DNA from: Deltaproteobacteria bacterium
GTDB lineage: Bacteria > Desulfobacterota > GWC2-55-46 > DRQE01
DNA length: 14,120 bases
Assembly: GCA_030631875.1 (NCBI GenBank)
Contig: DAOVKH010000015.1
Span: 1-14,120, forward strand
Reading direction: 5' to 3'
Shown: positions 1-7,361 of the stretch, piece after piece
Layout: each line of letters begins with the position of its first letter
How positions within the stretch are numbered: position 1 is the stretch's first letter
Position numbers and translations under genes: made by a program
Notes under the pieces: model-generated
Told to the model about the DNA's origin: nothing
What the model saw: only the letters and a program-made list of their open reading frames with translations
Databases searched by the model: none

Positions 1-1131
1 GCCGTCTTCCTTATACTGCACTAAAACCTTCATGGTGTCGCCGATACCGCCGGGCATTATTAATTCTTTTATGGATTGATTATACCTTATATCTTCGATA
101 TTTTCCAGCGTCGGATCTAAAACTTCCTTAAGCTCCTCTAAGATACCCATTGACATAAGAAAATTACGTTGCGAGGTAAAGCCCAAGACCCGAAGGCCTG
201 CCTCCGACCCCGCTCTCTTAACGGAACTGAAGTCAACGTGTGCGGTAATATCCTGAACTCCTACACGCTCGTAAGGCAACTCGTTTATGGTATGGCGGTA
301 GTGGCAAAGTAAGGTTCCGCGAGGCCTGCCAAAGTAAAGCTCCTCGGTGGCCATACCGTAATCTATCGTAACCAGGAAGCCTTTATCTATAAGCTCTGCG
401 GCTTCTCTTATCCACTCTGAGGCCTTAAGGGAAAGCTCTGCCGTACTACCCTCCATTAAGTACTCGCCGATAGCTGCTGCCTTGAAGTGCTCGATAACCC
501 CCGCGGAGGGTTCTCTTAATACCTCTTTAAAGCGGCCTTCAGCTTCATCGAAGTCTACGAATATCTCCCTTAAAGAGCCGTCTCCCATAGCCGTAACCCT
601 ATGGAAGGCCAAGGCATCGAGGAGTTCGTTCGTATATATACAGCCCGTAAAGGGGGCTTCGGCCTTTAGCTCTTCAAGGCTCTTGTGCCAAGATATACGT
701 CCGTCTTCAGTCGGTTCTTTATGGAGCTCGGTATTGTACTCAACTATGCGCACACTTAGAGCCTTAGATAGCTCAGGGTAAGTGCCGTCTGTCGTATTGT
801 CTATCGTATTAACAATAACGTCCGTTAACCAGCCGCGCCCTGCCCCTGCCTCCACAATATAAAAACTCTCAGGAGAACCGACCAGCTCCCACATCTCAAG
901 TATCTGGGCAGCTAACATCTTCGCAAGTAAGGGGCTTATGTCGATTGTCGTAACGTAATCGCCGCCGTCCCTGCCCCAGACCCCTGCCTCTTTTGGTCTG
1001 TAGTAGCCGCCCTTAGGGCTATATAGGGCTCGCTCCATAAAGTCGGCGAATGTTATCGCCCCTTCTGCCGATATATCGTCGGCTATAGCCCGTGCCAGAG
1101 GCGTTAATACGGCTTCGTCTCCGGGCTTCAT
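1..1131 (-). CDS. MidA/NDUFAF7-family SAM-dependent methyltransferase (C-terminus cut by window edge)
   Basis: An open frame on the minus strand encodes 377 residues and leaves the window at base 1. The N-terminus reads like the COG1565 family: an acidic helix, then EGAITFADFMERALY and a GGYY motif near residues 24-44. A glycine-rich SAM-binding motif, EAGAGRG, follows at about residues 94-100. Near the visible end, GGIGDTMKVLVQ matches the conserved family tail, so probably only a few residues are missing. The mitochondrial relative NDUFAF7 dimethylates an arginine of a complex I subunit; the bacterial substrate is not established, so protein arginine methylation here is inference. The ATG at 1131 has only a weak purine-rich site upstream (AGGCAG). 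An in-frame TTG at 1188 is possible but adds residues unlike the family. The gene follows the rubredoxin-like gene after 66 bases and may share its transcript. Confidence 0.85.
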   Translation of the reverse strand, partial: MKPGDEAVLTPLARAIADDISAEGAITFADFMERALYSPKGGYYRPKEAGVWGRDGGDYVTTIDISPLLAKMLAAQILEMWELVGSPESFYIVEAGAGRGWLTDVIVNTIDNTTDGTYPELSKALSVRIVEYNTELHKEPTEDGRISWHKSLEELKAEAPFTGCIYTNELLDALAFHRVTAMGDGSLREIFVDFDEAEGRFKEVLREPSAGVIEHFKAAAIGEYLMEGSTAELSLKASEWIREAAELIDKGFLVTIDYGMATEELYFGRPRGTLLCHYRHTINELPYERVGVQDITAHVDFSSVKRAGSEAGLRVLGFTSQRNFLMSMGILEELKEVLDPTLENIEDIRYNQSIKELIMPGGIGDTMKVLVQYKEDG

Positions 1132-1197
1132 ATTATCTGCCTGCTTATATGGTAAGACCTTTGACCACGCAAGGCATCCACCCTGCAAGAGTTAATA

Positions 1198-1326
1198 TTA
1201 ATTCTCGACCTCAACGAATGCACTCCTCGGCGCTAAGCAATCCGGGCATACGTCCGGAGGCTCCGGCCCCTCAAATAGATAGCCGCACTCCGTACAACGC
1301 CACTTCTTTATCTTTCCTTCTGTCAT
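1198..1326 (-). CDS. Small rubredoxin-like protein
   Basis: This 42-residue protein is a single rubredoxin-like iron or zinc knuckle. It reads KWRCTECGYLFEGPEPPDVCPDC, giving two CxxC pairs at about residues 10-13 and 27-30, then an APRSAF tail typical of the C-terminal domain of rubrerythrins. Full rubredoxins are usually about 50-55 residues, so this is a minimal version. The ATG at 1326 is chosen because a GAGGAG site lies about 11 bases upstream. The frame stays open further upstream to 1416, but that extension overlaps the ferritin-like gene and has no rubredoxin character. It lies 40 bases downstream of the ferritin-like gene on the same strand and probably supplies electrons to its di-iron centre, as the fused domain does in rubrerythrin. 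The fold call is firm; the partnership is inferred from context. Confidence 0.8.
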   Translation of the reverse strand: MTEGKIKKWRCTECGYLFEGPEPPDVCPDCLAPRSAFVEVEN

Positions 1327-1366
1327 ATTGCCTAAGTCTCCTCGTTCTATATAGAGTAAAAAATCT

Positions 1367-1792
1367 TTATCCCAAGACCGACTCCCAAGTATCGGCGTGG
1401 CCTTCTTCTTCGGCAAGGATCTCCTCCAAGAGACGCCTCGTAGTAATGTCGCCTGCCTTATCGCATATCTTTATATGTTCTTTATACCTCTTTATGGCGC
1501 CGTTCTCGGCGGCCAGATCATCGGCTACCATCTTCTTGAGCGTCCCGCCGCGCTTCGACGGCAGGGCCTTTTGGATGGGGATTCCGCCAAGGTAGGTAAC
1601 ACGCTCGGCAAGCTTCTCGGCGTGCTTCATCTCGTCTATGGCCGACTCCTTGAATATATGCACTATGGAAGGGCTCTCCATGCCGGCCGCCTCGTAGTGG
1701 TGTCCCATGTACTGCACGATGGCTCCGAGCTCAAAGGCTCTGTCTAAGTTCAGCAAGTCTATAATCTTCTTACTACCCTTCTTTGCCGCCAT
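1367..1792 (-). CDS. Ferritin-like di-iron protein (rubrerythrin/bacterioferritin type)
   Basis: This 141-residue protein is predicted to be an almost entirely helical four-helix bundle. Di-iron ligands of the ferritin-like superfamily are visible in order: the glutamate of RAFELGAIVQY in helix 1, ESAIDEMKHAE (ExxH) in helix 2, the glutamate of DLAAENGAIKRY in helix 3, and EEILAEEEGHAD (ExxH) in helix 4. The ADTWESVLG ending resembles bacterioferritin and rubrerythrin tails. It lacks the C-terminal rubredoxin domain of classical rubrerythrin, which is encoded separately just downstream. Likely roles are peroxide detoxification or iron oxidation and storage in the cytoplasm. The second ATG (1792) is chosen over the first (1804) because GGAGGG lies four bases before it and the first ATG overlaps that site. 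It is the first gene of a minus-strand run with rubredoxin and MidA. Confidence 0.87.
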   Translation of the reverse strand: MAAKKGSKKIIDLLNLDRAFELGAIVQYMGHHYEAAGMESPSIVHIFKESAIDEMKHAEKLAERVTYLGGIPIQKALPSKRGGTLKKMVADDLAAENGAIKRYKEHIKICDKAGDITTRRLLEEILAEEEGHADTWESVLG

Positions 1793-1796
1793 AAGT

Positions 1797-1802
1797 CCCT
1801 CC
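1797..1802 (-). promoter_or_regulatory. Ribosome-binding site of the ferritin-like gene
   Basis: GGAGGG is read on the minus strand four bases before the ATG at 1792. The alternative upstream ATG at 1804 physically overlaps it, so this site decides the start. Confidence 0.8.
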
Positions 1803-1963
1803 ATGAATTGATTTATTTTACCTATAAGATCACACCGCTATATTAACCATTAAATAGGTATAGATGCAAGTCTTATCCAACGTGCGTCTTCCCCGCCTTT
1901 CCTTTGAAAAAACATCTCGAAATTATTACTCAAGATACCTCTTGCGCTAAGGTAAATATCGTC

Positions 1964-1997
1964 TAAACTATATATATATGGTAAACTATATATATGG
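1964..1997. repeat. Short tandem repeat TAAACTATATATATGG
   Basis: TAAACTATATATATATGG (1964-1981) is followed directly by TAAACTATATATATGG (1982-1997), which differs only by one TA step. It could be a replication-slippage product or a pair of AT-rich binding sites upstream of the GGDEF gene. Confidence 0.8.
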
Positions 1998-2062
1998 GTA
2001 TTCTGTATTAAGATTAAAGAGACCTTCTCCGGCCAAGCATCCAAGAAGCGGGCTCACAACTT

Positions 2063-2075
2063 TAAGTAATACTTA
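2063..2075. promoter_or_regulatory. Palindrome TAAGTA-A-TACTTA, possible operator
   Basis: Two perfect six-base arms flank a single central base, 46 bases before the start of the HAMP-GGDEF gene. The TAAGTA half-site recurs in the palindrome inside the pycA promoter spacer at 7368-7377. Operator function is speculative. Confidence 0.3.
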
Positions 2076-2121
2076 CTTCTATATCTTTTAATAAATATCT
2101 TATTATGGAGAGCTCTTTAAT

Positions 2122-3618
2122 ATGGATTTTCGGGAGAAGGAAAACTTCTACGGCCGCATAAGGGTCGTTTGCGATCGTTTCGGTGATTATATTCAGCGAA
2201 ACATCCTGCACAGAGCCTATCAGGGCTTATTTCACCGCGTACTTAGGCTCTCCATCGCCAAGAAGTTGCTCTTAAGCTATCTGCCATTGTCTATACTCCT
2301 GATAGTCATCTCTCTTTACTCTCTTTCACGCCTCGACAAACTAAATACAATAAATACCGCCGGATTACACACTCATATCCCCATGATGGATATAACCGAA
2401 GATATGTCCGACACATTATTGGACCAAGAGCTATACGCAGGGCGCTACGCCATAATGCAGAGCCCTGAGATGCTCGCCCTCTTCTGGGAGAAGAGTCAGG
2501 AGTTCGAAGACTTAACAAAGCAAATCGAAGCAATCATGGAAGGTGCGGATACTGTGATATCGAAAGACATCCTCTCCCTGCACAATAAATACAATGATCT
2601 GAATAACGAACTATTCAGCCTTACCGGTAAGACCACTCCAAAAGAAACCATGGCTATAGCCGACAGGATCGAGGCCGCTCAATCAGCAATCACCATACAT
2701 ATAGAGAATATACACGATAAGGCCTTAAGAGCACAGAACAGCGGCATACTAACTGCGACAGAGACCGGGCACAGAGCATTTCAAATACTCTCGCTTCTAT
2801 GTGTGCTCGGCATAGTACTTGGAATCGGTACTGCCGCCATCATATCAAGGACTATATTCACCTCCATCAGAAAGCTCAAGAAGGCAACTAAGAGTGTCTC
2901 TAACGGTGAGTTTAAGAAGATGAAGATGCACGCTCCCATAGAAGACAACGACGAGCTCGGAGAGCTTGCCTATGCCTTCAACGATATGATAGCTCGCCTA
3001 AAAGAGCTTGATACCATGCACCTCGACATGAGCCCCCTGACGAGGCTTCCCGGAGGTGTAGCGATAGAGGATACCCTTAAGAAACGGCTGATAGAAAAAC
3101 GCCCTGTATCGCTCTGCCTGGCAGACCTCGATAACTTTAAGGCCTTCAACGACAGGTACGGCTACTCAATGGGTAATGAGATGATAGTAGCCACGGCAGA
3201 GATTGTAAAGGCGGCGGTCAAGAAGCATGGCGGTCTCGATGACTTCGTCGGACACATCGGGGGCGACGACTTCATAGTAATAACCGCCCCAAAGAGCCAT
3301 TCACGGATATGTACGGAGATAATTAAACGCTTTGACGATTTAGCCCCGAGCTTCTACTCTGAAGAAGACCGCGCACAAGGTTGCATCGAGGGTAAGACCC
3401 GACAAGGCCAAGATATATCCTATCCGCTGGCAAGCATCTCCATCGCCGTTGTAACCAACACTCACCACAACTTCTCATGCCACATAGAGATGAGCGAAGA
3501 GGTCGCCGAATTAAAGGGATGCGCAAAGGCCATAACGGGCAGTAACTTCGTGGTAGACAAACGCCGGGACGACTACGGGGCAGATAAAGCTATCAGCGAA
3601 GACCGAAGCCTGCACTAA
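2122..3618 (+). CDS. Membrane HAMP-GGDEF protein with GGDDF signature, putative diguanylate cyclase
   Basis: This 498-residue protein has the layout of a membrane sensor that makes cyclic di-GMP. A basic cytoplasmic start precedes a first membrane segment at about 49-68. A helical periplasmic sensor region follows at about 70-218, then a second membrane segment at about 219-242, a HAMP linker at about 243-295 (ending DNDELGELAYAFNDMIARL) and a GGDEF domain at about 302-478. The domain opens with SPLTRLPGGVAIED and carries ADLDNFKAFNDRYGY, which holds the first metal-binding aspartate. The signature loop is GGDDF (380-384) instead of GGDEF or GGEEF, so the fourth acidic residue is shortened. 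The RxxD inhibitory site is absent (GLDD in its place). Activity is therefore plausible but unproven. The start is supported by GGAGAG nine bases upstream. The lipoprotein gene follows after 34 bases. Confidence 0.88.
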   Translation: MDFREKENFYGRIRVVCDRFGDYIQRNILHRAYQGLFHRVLRLSIAKKLLLSYLPLSILLIVISLYSLSRLDKLNTINTAGLHTHIPMMDITEDMSDTLLDQELYAGRYAIMQSPEMLALFWEKSQEFEDLTKQIEAIMEGADTVISKDILSLHNKYNDLNNELFSLTGKTTPKETMAIADRIEAAQSAITIHIENIHDKALRAQNSGILTATETGHRAFQILSLLCVLGIVLGIGTAAIISRTIFTSIRKLKKATKSVSNGEFKKMKMHAPIEDNDELGELAYAFNDMIARLKELDTMHLDMSPLTRLPGGVAIEDTLKKRLIEKRPVSLCLADLDNFKAFNDRYGYSMGNEMIVATAEIVKAAVKKHGGLDDFVGHIGGDDFIVITAPKSHSRICTEIIKRFDDLAPSFYSEEDRAQGCIEGKTRQGQDISYPLASISIAVVTNTHHNFSCHIEMSEEVAELKGCAKAITGSNFVVDKRRDDYGADKAISEDRSLH

Positions 3619-3652
3619 ATATAAAAAAGGAAGAAGGAGGACTTACCGTTAA

Positions 3653-4045
3653 ATGAAAAAAAAGGCAGCCATAATAACCGCACTATTAATGATTATACTA
3701 TCGACAACCTATGGATGCACGGCCACCTCAGGGAGCAATTATAATACACTAAAAGCTACCGACTTTAAGGCTCAAATAGCGAAAGAAAGGTCTGAAAAGG
3801 ATTCCACACACCACTACAGGCTCGCCGTACTCTACTCGCACTACAATAACACAAGACCTGACTTCAAGGCGGCTATATCGGAGTTTAAAAAATTCCTTAA
3901 ATCAAAGCCCAACAAAGGCAAACTCGTTGAAGAGGCTCGCTACAAGCTCGACTTATTAATCAGAATTGTTGGTAATAAAGAGACAATCAGGAAGCTTAAA
4001 GACCTCGATATGACGATAGAAAAACGCAGAAAAGACACGCTGTAG
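3653..4045 (+). CDS. Small lipoprotein with TPR-like helices
   Basis: This 130-residue protein has a lysine-rich n-region (MKKKAA), a hydrophobic stretch, and a lipobox-like TYGC with the modifiable cysteine at residue 22, so it should be a lipid-anchored envelope protein. The mature part is basic. Residues of about 54-87 read HHYRLAVLYSHYNN...FKAAISEFKKFLKSKPN, which resembles one TPR hairpin followed by further helices. No catalytic residues are recognised and the function is unknown. An AAGGAGG site lies about 12 bases before the ATG. Its closeness to the HAMP-GGDEF gene (34 bases, same strand) suggests co-transcription and perhaps a part in envelope sensing, but that is inference only. 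Confidence 0.75.
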   Translation: MKKKAAIITALLMIILSTTYGCTATSGSNYNTLKATDFKAQIAKERSEKDSTHHYRLAVLYSHYNNTRPDFKAAISEFKKFLKSKPNKGKLVEEARYKLDLLIRIVGNKETIRKLKDLDMTIEKRRKDTL

Positions 4046-4093
4046 GGAAGATTAGTAATAGAATTAGATATCTGCCGTAACTACTTGTAATAA

Positions 4094-4786
4094 TTAGAGT
4101 ATTACATCGGCGAGCTCTGCCATGGAATCTATCAAAACATCGCATCCGCTCGCTCTAAGCTCTTCGGCAGACCTGAATCCGTATACGGCCCCGATGACAT
4201 CAACGCCGCCGTCAGATGACTCGGAAGTGTTAACTCGAACGCTCTTTGCCGCCTCGACATCTACGGCGCTGTCGCCTATAAATACCACTTGGGAAGGCTC
4301 GAAACCAAGCTCTTCCATGACACGCTCTATTGGCTCCGGGTGCGGCTTCTTATTGGCGTAGGTATCGCCGCCGACGACCATTGAGAAAAGCCCTCCTAAG
4401 GCGAGCTTATCCACAATCCTCTCGGTCAAAGAGATTGGCTTATTTGTGACGATGGCAAGTGCCTTACCGCACTCTTTAAATTGCCTCAAGGTCTCCATAA
4501 CGCCCGGATAAAATACCGTATCTACGACGAGGTGCTCTGCGTAGTGCGCAAGGAATACCTCCCGTGCCTTCGTTAATCCGTCTTTCGACATATCGGGCAT
4601 CAACCCTTCAAGCAGTGGGCCAACGCCCCAGCCGATATGGGTCTTTATATGCTCCACCGTCTCTTGCGGGTAGCCCATATCTCTAAGCGTCATATTTGCG
4701 GCGTACGATATATCAAGGCTCGAATCTATGAGCGTCCCGTCGAGGTCGAATATCAAGAGATCTTTATTTCGGCTAAGTAAGCTCAT
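4094..4786 (-). CDS. HAD-superfamily phosphatase, phosphoglycolate phosphatase-like
   Basis: This 230-residue protein carries all four HAD motifs: DLDGTLID with nucleophile Asp14 and acid/base Asp16; VTNK with Thr114; Lys146/Lys147 in KKPHPEP; and GDSAVDVEAAK with Asp172 and Asp176. The helical cap between motifs I and II, and the KPHPEP form of motif III, place it in the Gph/PGP subgroup, which hydrolyses 2-phosphoglycolate or similar small phosphates in the cytosol. The substrate cannot be fixed from sequence. After motif IV there is an unusual polar stretch, RVNTSESSDGG (about 184-194), where relatives have a short turn before the VIGVTYGY strand. The start is firm: GGAGGG lies six bases upstream. 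The gene converges on the lipoprotein gene. Confidence 0.85.
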   Translation of the reverse strand: MSLLSRNKDLLIFDLDGTLIDSSLDISYAANMTLRDMGYPQETVEHIKTHIGWGVGPLLEGLMPDMSKDGLTKAREVFLAHYAEHLVVDTVFYPGVMETLRQFKECGKALAIVTNKPISLTERIVDKLALGGLFSMVVGGDTYANKKPHPEPIERVMEELGFEPSQVVFIGDSAVDVEAAKSVRVNTSESSDGGVDVIGAVYGFRSAEELRASGCDVLIDSMAELADVIL

Positions 4787-4812
4787 ACTACGCCCTCCTC
4801 TACTGTAATTAA

Positions 4813-4824
4813 GTTAGATCTAAC
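4813..4824. promoter_or_regulatory. Perfect 12-base palindrome GTTAGATCTAAC
   Basis: It lies in the 166-base spacer between the divergent HAD phosphatase and Memo genes, 27 bases before the phosphatase start. Its position fits an operator for the phosphatase or for both genes, but no regulator family is recognised. Confidence 0.35.
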
Positions 4825-4952
4825 CATGGCAAATAATACCACAACTGCTCTATGCGCTGGACAATATAAAGAGCTTTTGATAAAATTCATACTTTGACAC
4901 AGCTAACCCTAAAAGAGACTTAACCTTACCGTCTCAAAGGATAGTGAGCTTT

Positions 4953-5756
4953 ATGATAAGAGAGCCATTCGTTGCAGGGCAGTTTTACCCGAAGGATCCC
5001 GCCCTACTAAAAGATACGGTCGACAAGCTCCTTGGCACTGCCCGAAAGAGCATGCCTGCAATATCGCTACTGTCGCCACATGCGGGGTACATATATTCAG
5101 GAAGTATCGCCGGCAAGACATTCGCTCAAGTAGAGATACCTGATAAGGTCATATTAATAGGGCCTAACCACACAGGGCTTGGCGAACGCTTCTCTGTGAT
5201 GGCAAGAGGCGCGTGGAAGATACCGCTCGGTGAGATTAAGGTAGACGAAAGCCTCGCCAAGGCCGTACTCGAAGGCTCTACACTAATGGCTCCGGATACC
5301 GAAGCGCACGCCCAGGAGCATAGCCTGGAGGTAATGCTTCCTTTTATATACAGGCTAAACCCAAGTGTAAGTATTGTTCCGATAACGGTAATGAACGCAA
5401 ACTTTGAAGCATGCCAAGATATCGCCTCGGCCATTGCAAGGGCCATATCAGCGTGCAGCGAAGATGTGCTTATAGTTGCCAGCACCGACATGAACCACTT
5501 TGAATCAGAAGAGATTACTCAGAGAAAAGACAGCCTTGCGATAAAAGAGATACTGAAGCTCGACGCAAAGGGGCTTCTTCGTATAACTACAAGAGAATCC
5601 ATATCCATGTGTGGCGCGGTACCCGCGACAATAGCGATTCTTGCGTCAAAGGAACTCGGCGCAAAGACGCCAAGCCTCATAGGACACCAAACGTCCTTTG
5701 AGACAAACGGAGACGCCGAGAATGTAGTTGGCTACGCCGGAGTTGTGATACGCTGA
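4953..5756 (+). CDS. Memo-family protein (AmmeMemoRadiSam system protein B)
   Basis: This 267-residue protein matches the Memo family throughout: MIREPFVAGQFYP at the start, SPHAGYIYSG with His43, GPNHTG with His73, EHSLEVMLPF with His123, STDMNHFES around residues 177-185 and CGAVP with Cys220. His43, His73 and Cys220 correspond to the metal-binding triad of human MEMO1, a fold related to LigB dioxygenases. In prokaryotes Memo is often found with an AMMECR1 protein and a radical-SAM enzyme; neither is in this window. The biochemical role is unsettled, and metal-dependent redox or dioxygenase-like chemistry is the usual suggestion. A GTG at 4944 is in frame, but AAAGGA is then too close. The ATG at 4953 has that site 11 bases upstream and gives the family's usual N-terminus. 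glutamyl-tRNA synthetase follows after 50 bases. Confidence 0.9.
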   Translation: MIREPFVAGQFYPKDPALLKDTVDKLLGTARKSMPAISLLSPHAGYIYSGSIAGKTFAQVEIPDKVILIGPNHTGLGERFSVMARGAWKIPLGEIKVDESLAKAVLEGSTLMAPDTEAHAQEHSLEVMLPFIYRLNPSVSIVPITVMNANFEACQDIASAIARAISACSEDVLIVASTDMNHFESEEITQRKDSLAIKEILKLDAKGLLRITTRESISMCGAVPATIAILASKELGAKTPSLIGHQTSFETNGDAENVVGYAGVVIR

Positions 5757-5806
5757 TTATAACTTTTAAATAAAACAAGAAAATACAAAAAGGAAATATC
5801 TCAAAA

Positions 5807-7234
5807 ATGACCGTACGCACACGTTTCGCACCCAGCCCTACAGGATACCTCCACATAGGAGGCGCACGCACGGCACTATTTAATTACCTCTTCGCCCGCC
5901 ACCACGGCGGCAAGTTCATACTTCGCATAGAAGATACCGACCTTGAACGCTCGACCGAGGAATCCACCCAAGCCATCTTCGACGGCATGGATTGGCTGGA
6001 GATGGATTACGACGAAGGGCCGTTCTATCAGAGTAAACGCTCCGACTTATATAGAGAAGCCGCTCTTAAGCTCTTAGATAAAGGACTTGCATATAAGTGC
6101 TTCTGTACGGCCAAAGAGCTAACGGAAAGACGCGAAGCGGCCATGAAGGAAGGCCGCGCGCCTCGCTATGACCGCCGTTGCCGCGATATTAAAGACGCAG
6201 GCGAGCAGGAAGGCGCGCCCTATACCGTAAGGTTTAGAATTCCCGAAGGTAAGACAATATTTAAAGACCTCATAAAAGGGCCTATTGCCATAGAGCACGT
6301 CGAGATAGAAGACCTCGTAATGCTCCGTAGTGACGGTACTGCTACATACAACCTGACCGTCGTCGTAGACGACGCAACTATGAATATAACGCACGTAATA
6401 CGCGGCGACGACCACATAAACAACACCCCAAAGCAGATACTTATGTACGAGGCTCTGGGCTACGACCTGCCCGAGTTCGCACACCTTCCAATGATACTCG
6501 GCAGCGATAAGAAACGCCTGAGCAAGCGCCACGGCGCAGGCTCTGTAACCGAGTACCATGACCTGGGCTACCTCTCGCACGCCCTAATAAACTACCTGGC
6601 ACGCCTTGGCTGGAGCCACGGCGATGACGAGATATTCTCTATGGAGGAGTTAATAGAGAAGTTCTCCCTCGATAGTGTCGGTAAATCTTCGGGCGTATTC
6701 AACCCTGAGAAGCTACTGTGGTTAAACCACCACTACATAAAGACCTCTACGGCCAAGGAACTCTCAGCCGATATAATCGAACGCCTAAAGAAGACGGGCG
6801 TAACCGTAGAAGAAGGCTCACGCATAGAGGCCATCATAGACGGCGAGAAGGAACGCTCAAAGACCCTTATAGAGATGGTCGAGGCCATTGGCTTCTACTT
6901 TAAAGACAAGGTCGAATACGAGGAAAAGCCCGCCAAAAAATTCCTAAAGCCCGAAAAAGCGTTGGCTCCGCTCGAAGCTCTGAGAGAGGCTCTGGCAGAT
7001 ATCGACGACAGCTCATTTGACGCAACACAGATAGAATCGGCCTTTCAGGGTCTCTTGGATAAATTCGAGCTTAAGCTCGGAAAGCTCGCCCAACCCGTAC
7101 GAGTCGCCCTGACCGGTACGAGCGTTAGCCCCGGCATATTCGAGACCATCGAAGCCATGGGCAAAGATATGACCATCGACCGCCTCACCGAAGCGATAAG
7201 CTACATGAAGGCACTACCTCCGAGCGCAGAATAA
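5807..7234 (+). CDS. gltX: Glutamyl-tRNA synthetase
   Basis: This 475-residue class I aminoacyl-tRNA synthetase attaches glutamate to tRNA-Glu. The ATP-binding HIGH motif is present as HIGG (residues 16-19) within FAPSPTGYLHIGGARTALFN. The KMSKS motif appears as KRLSK (236-240). Cys98, Cys100 and Cys125 match the zinc-site cysteines of the E. coli enzyme at the same numbering, but the fourth ligand, His127 in E. coli, is Asp here. The C-terminal third is the all-helical anticodon-binding cage, and the length is normal for bacteria. Whether it also charges tRNA-Gln depends on whether the genome has GlnRS or GatCAB, which is not visible here. A weak AGGA site lies 12 bases before the ATG. The gene follows memo closely and ends at a strong terminator hairpin. 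Confidence 0.97.
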   Translation: MTVRTRFAPSPTGYLHIGGARTALFNYLFARHHGGKFILRIEDTDLERSTEESTQAIFDGMDWLEMDYDEGPFYQSKRSDLYREAALKLLDKGLAYKCFCTAKELTERREAAMKEGRAPRYDRRCRDIKDAGEQEGAPYTVRFRIPEGKTIFKDLIKGPIAIEHVEIEDLVMLRSDGTATYNLTVVVDDATMNITHVIRGDDHINNTPKQILMYEALGYDLPEFAHLPMILGSDKKRLSKRHGAGSVTEYHDLGYLSHALINYLARLGWSHGDDEIFSMEELIEKFSLDSVGKSSGVFNPEKLLWLNHHYIKTSTAKELSADIIERLKKTGVTVEEGSRIEAIIDGEKERSKTLIEMVEAIGFYFKDKVEYEEKPAKKFLKPEKALAPLEALREALADIDDSSFDATQIESAFQGLLDKFELKLGKLAQPVRVALTGTSVSPGIFETIEAMGKDMTIDRLTEAISYMKALPPSAE

Positions 7235-7283
7235 CCCGCCAAGATAACTCACTACAAACGAAGACTTACAAATTTACCCACAA

Positions 7284-7315
7284 CAAATAAGGCTCTCTTT
7301 GGAGAGCCTTATTTG
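7284..7315 (+). terminator. Hairpin terminator after gltX
   Basis: A perfect 14-base-pair stem (7284-7297 with 7302-7315) with a TTTG loop is visible. The core is GGCTCTC/GAGAGCC, with AT-rich outer pairs, so the 3' arm ends in TTATTT and acts as a short U-rich tail. The A-rich 5' arm would make it work in both directions. It separates the memo-gltX unit from the pycAB unit. Confidence 0.85.
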
Positions 7316-7361
7316 AGCTTCACCCTCCCCATTCGGCATGCTCCGTCAAGCTCCAGCCAAC

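Larger units (their letters stand above)
1805..2121. other. Divergent intergenic region, AT-rich
   Basis: This spacer separates the minus-strand ferritin operon from the plus-strand HAMP-GGDEF gene, so it should hold both promoters. It contains an inverted pair TACCTAT (1819-1825) / ATAGGTA (1854-1860) in front of the ferritin gene, a tandem AT repeat (1964-1997) and an odd palindrome TAAGTAATACTTA (2063-2075). No promoter with good boxes stands out. A 64-codon open frame on the minus strand (1850-2044) has no ribosome site or recognisable domain and is not called. Confidence 0.6.

Noticed and set aside
1327..1416. N-terminal extension of the rubredoxin-like protein
   Set aside because: The extension overlaps the ferritin-like gene in another frame, is not rubredoxin-like, and the internal ATG at 1326 has its own GAGGAG site.
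1793..1804. Ferritin-like start at 1804
   Set aside because: The four extra codons contain the GGAGGG site of the next ATG, so 1792 is the better start.
1850..2044. 64-codon minus-strand open frame in the ferritin/GGDEF spacer
   Set aside because: It has no ribosome-binding site and no domain, its composition is driven by the AT repeat, and it occupies a region expected to hold two divergent promoters.
4087..4105. GTAATA/TATTAC inverted pair as a terminator between the lipoprotein and phosphatase genes
   Set aside because: It has only six AT-rich pairs, overlaps the phosphatase stop and has no U-tract, so it is too weak to call.
4944..4952. GTG start for Memo at 4944
   Set aside because: AAAGGA would be only about two bases away, and the family begins at the MIREP methionine.
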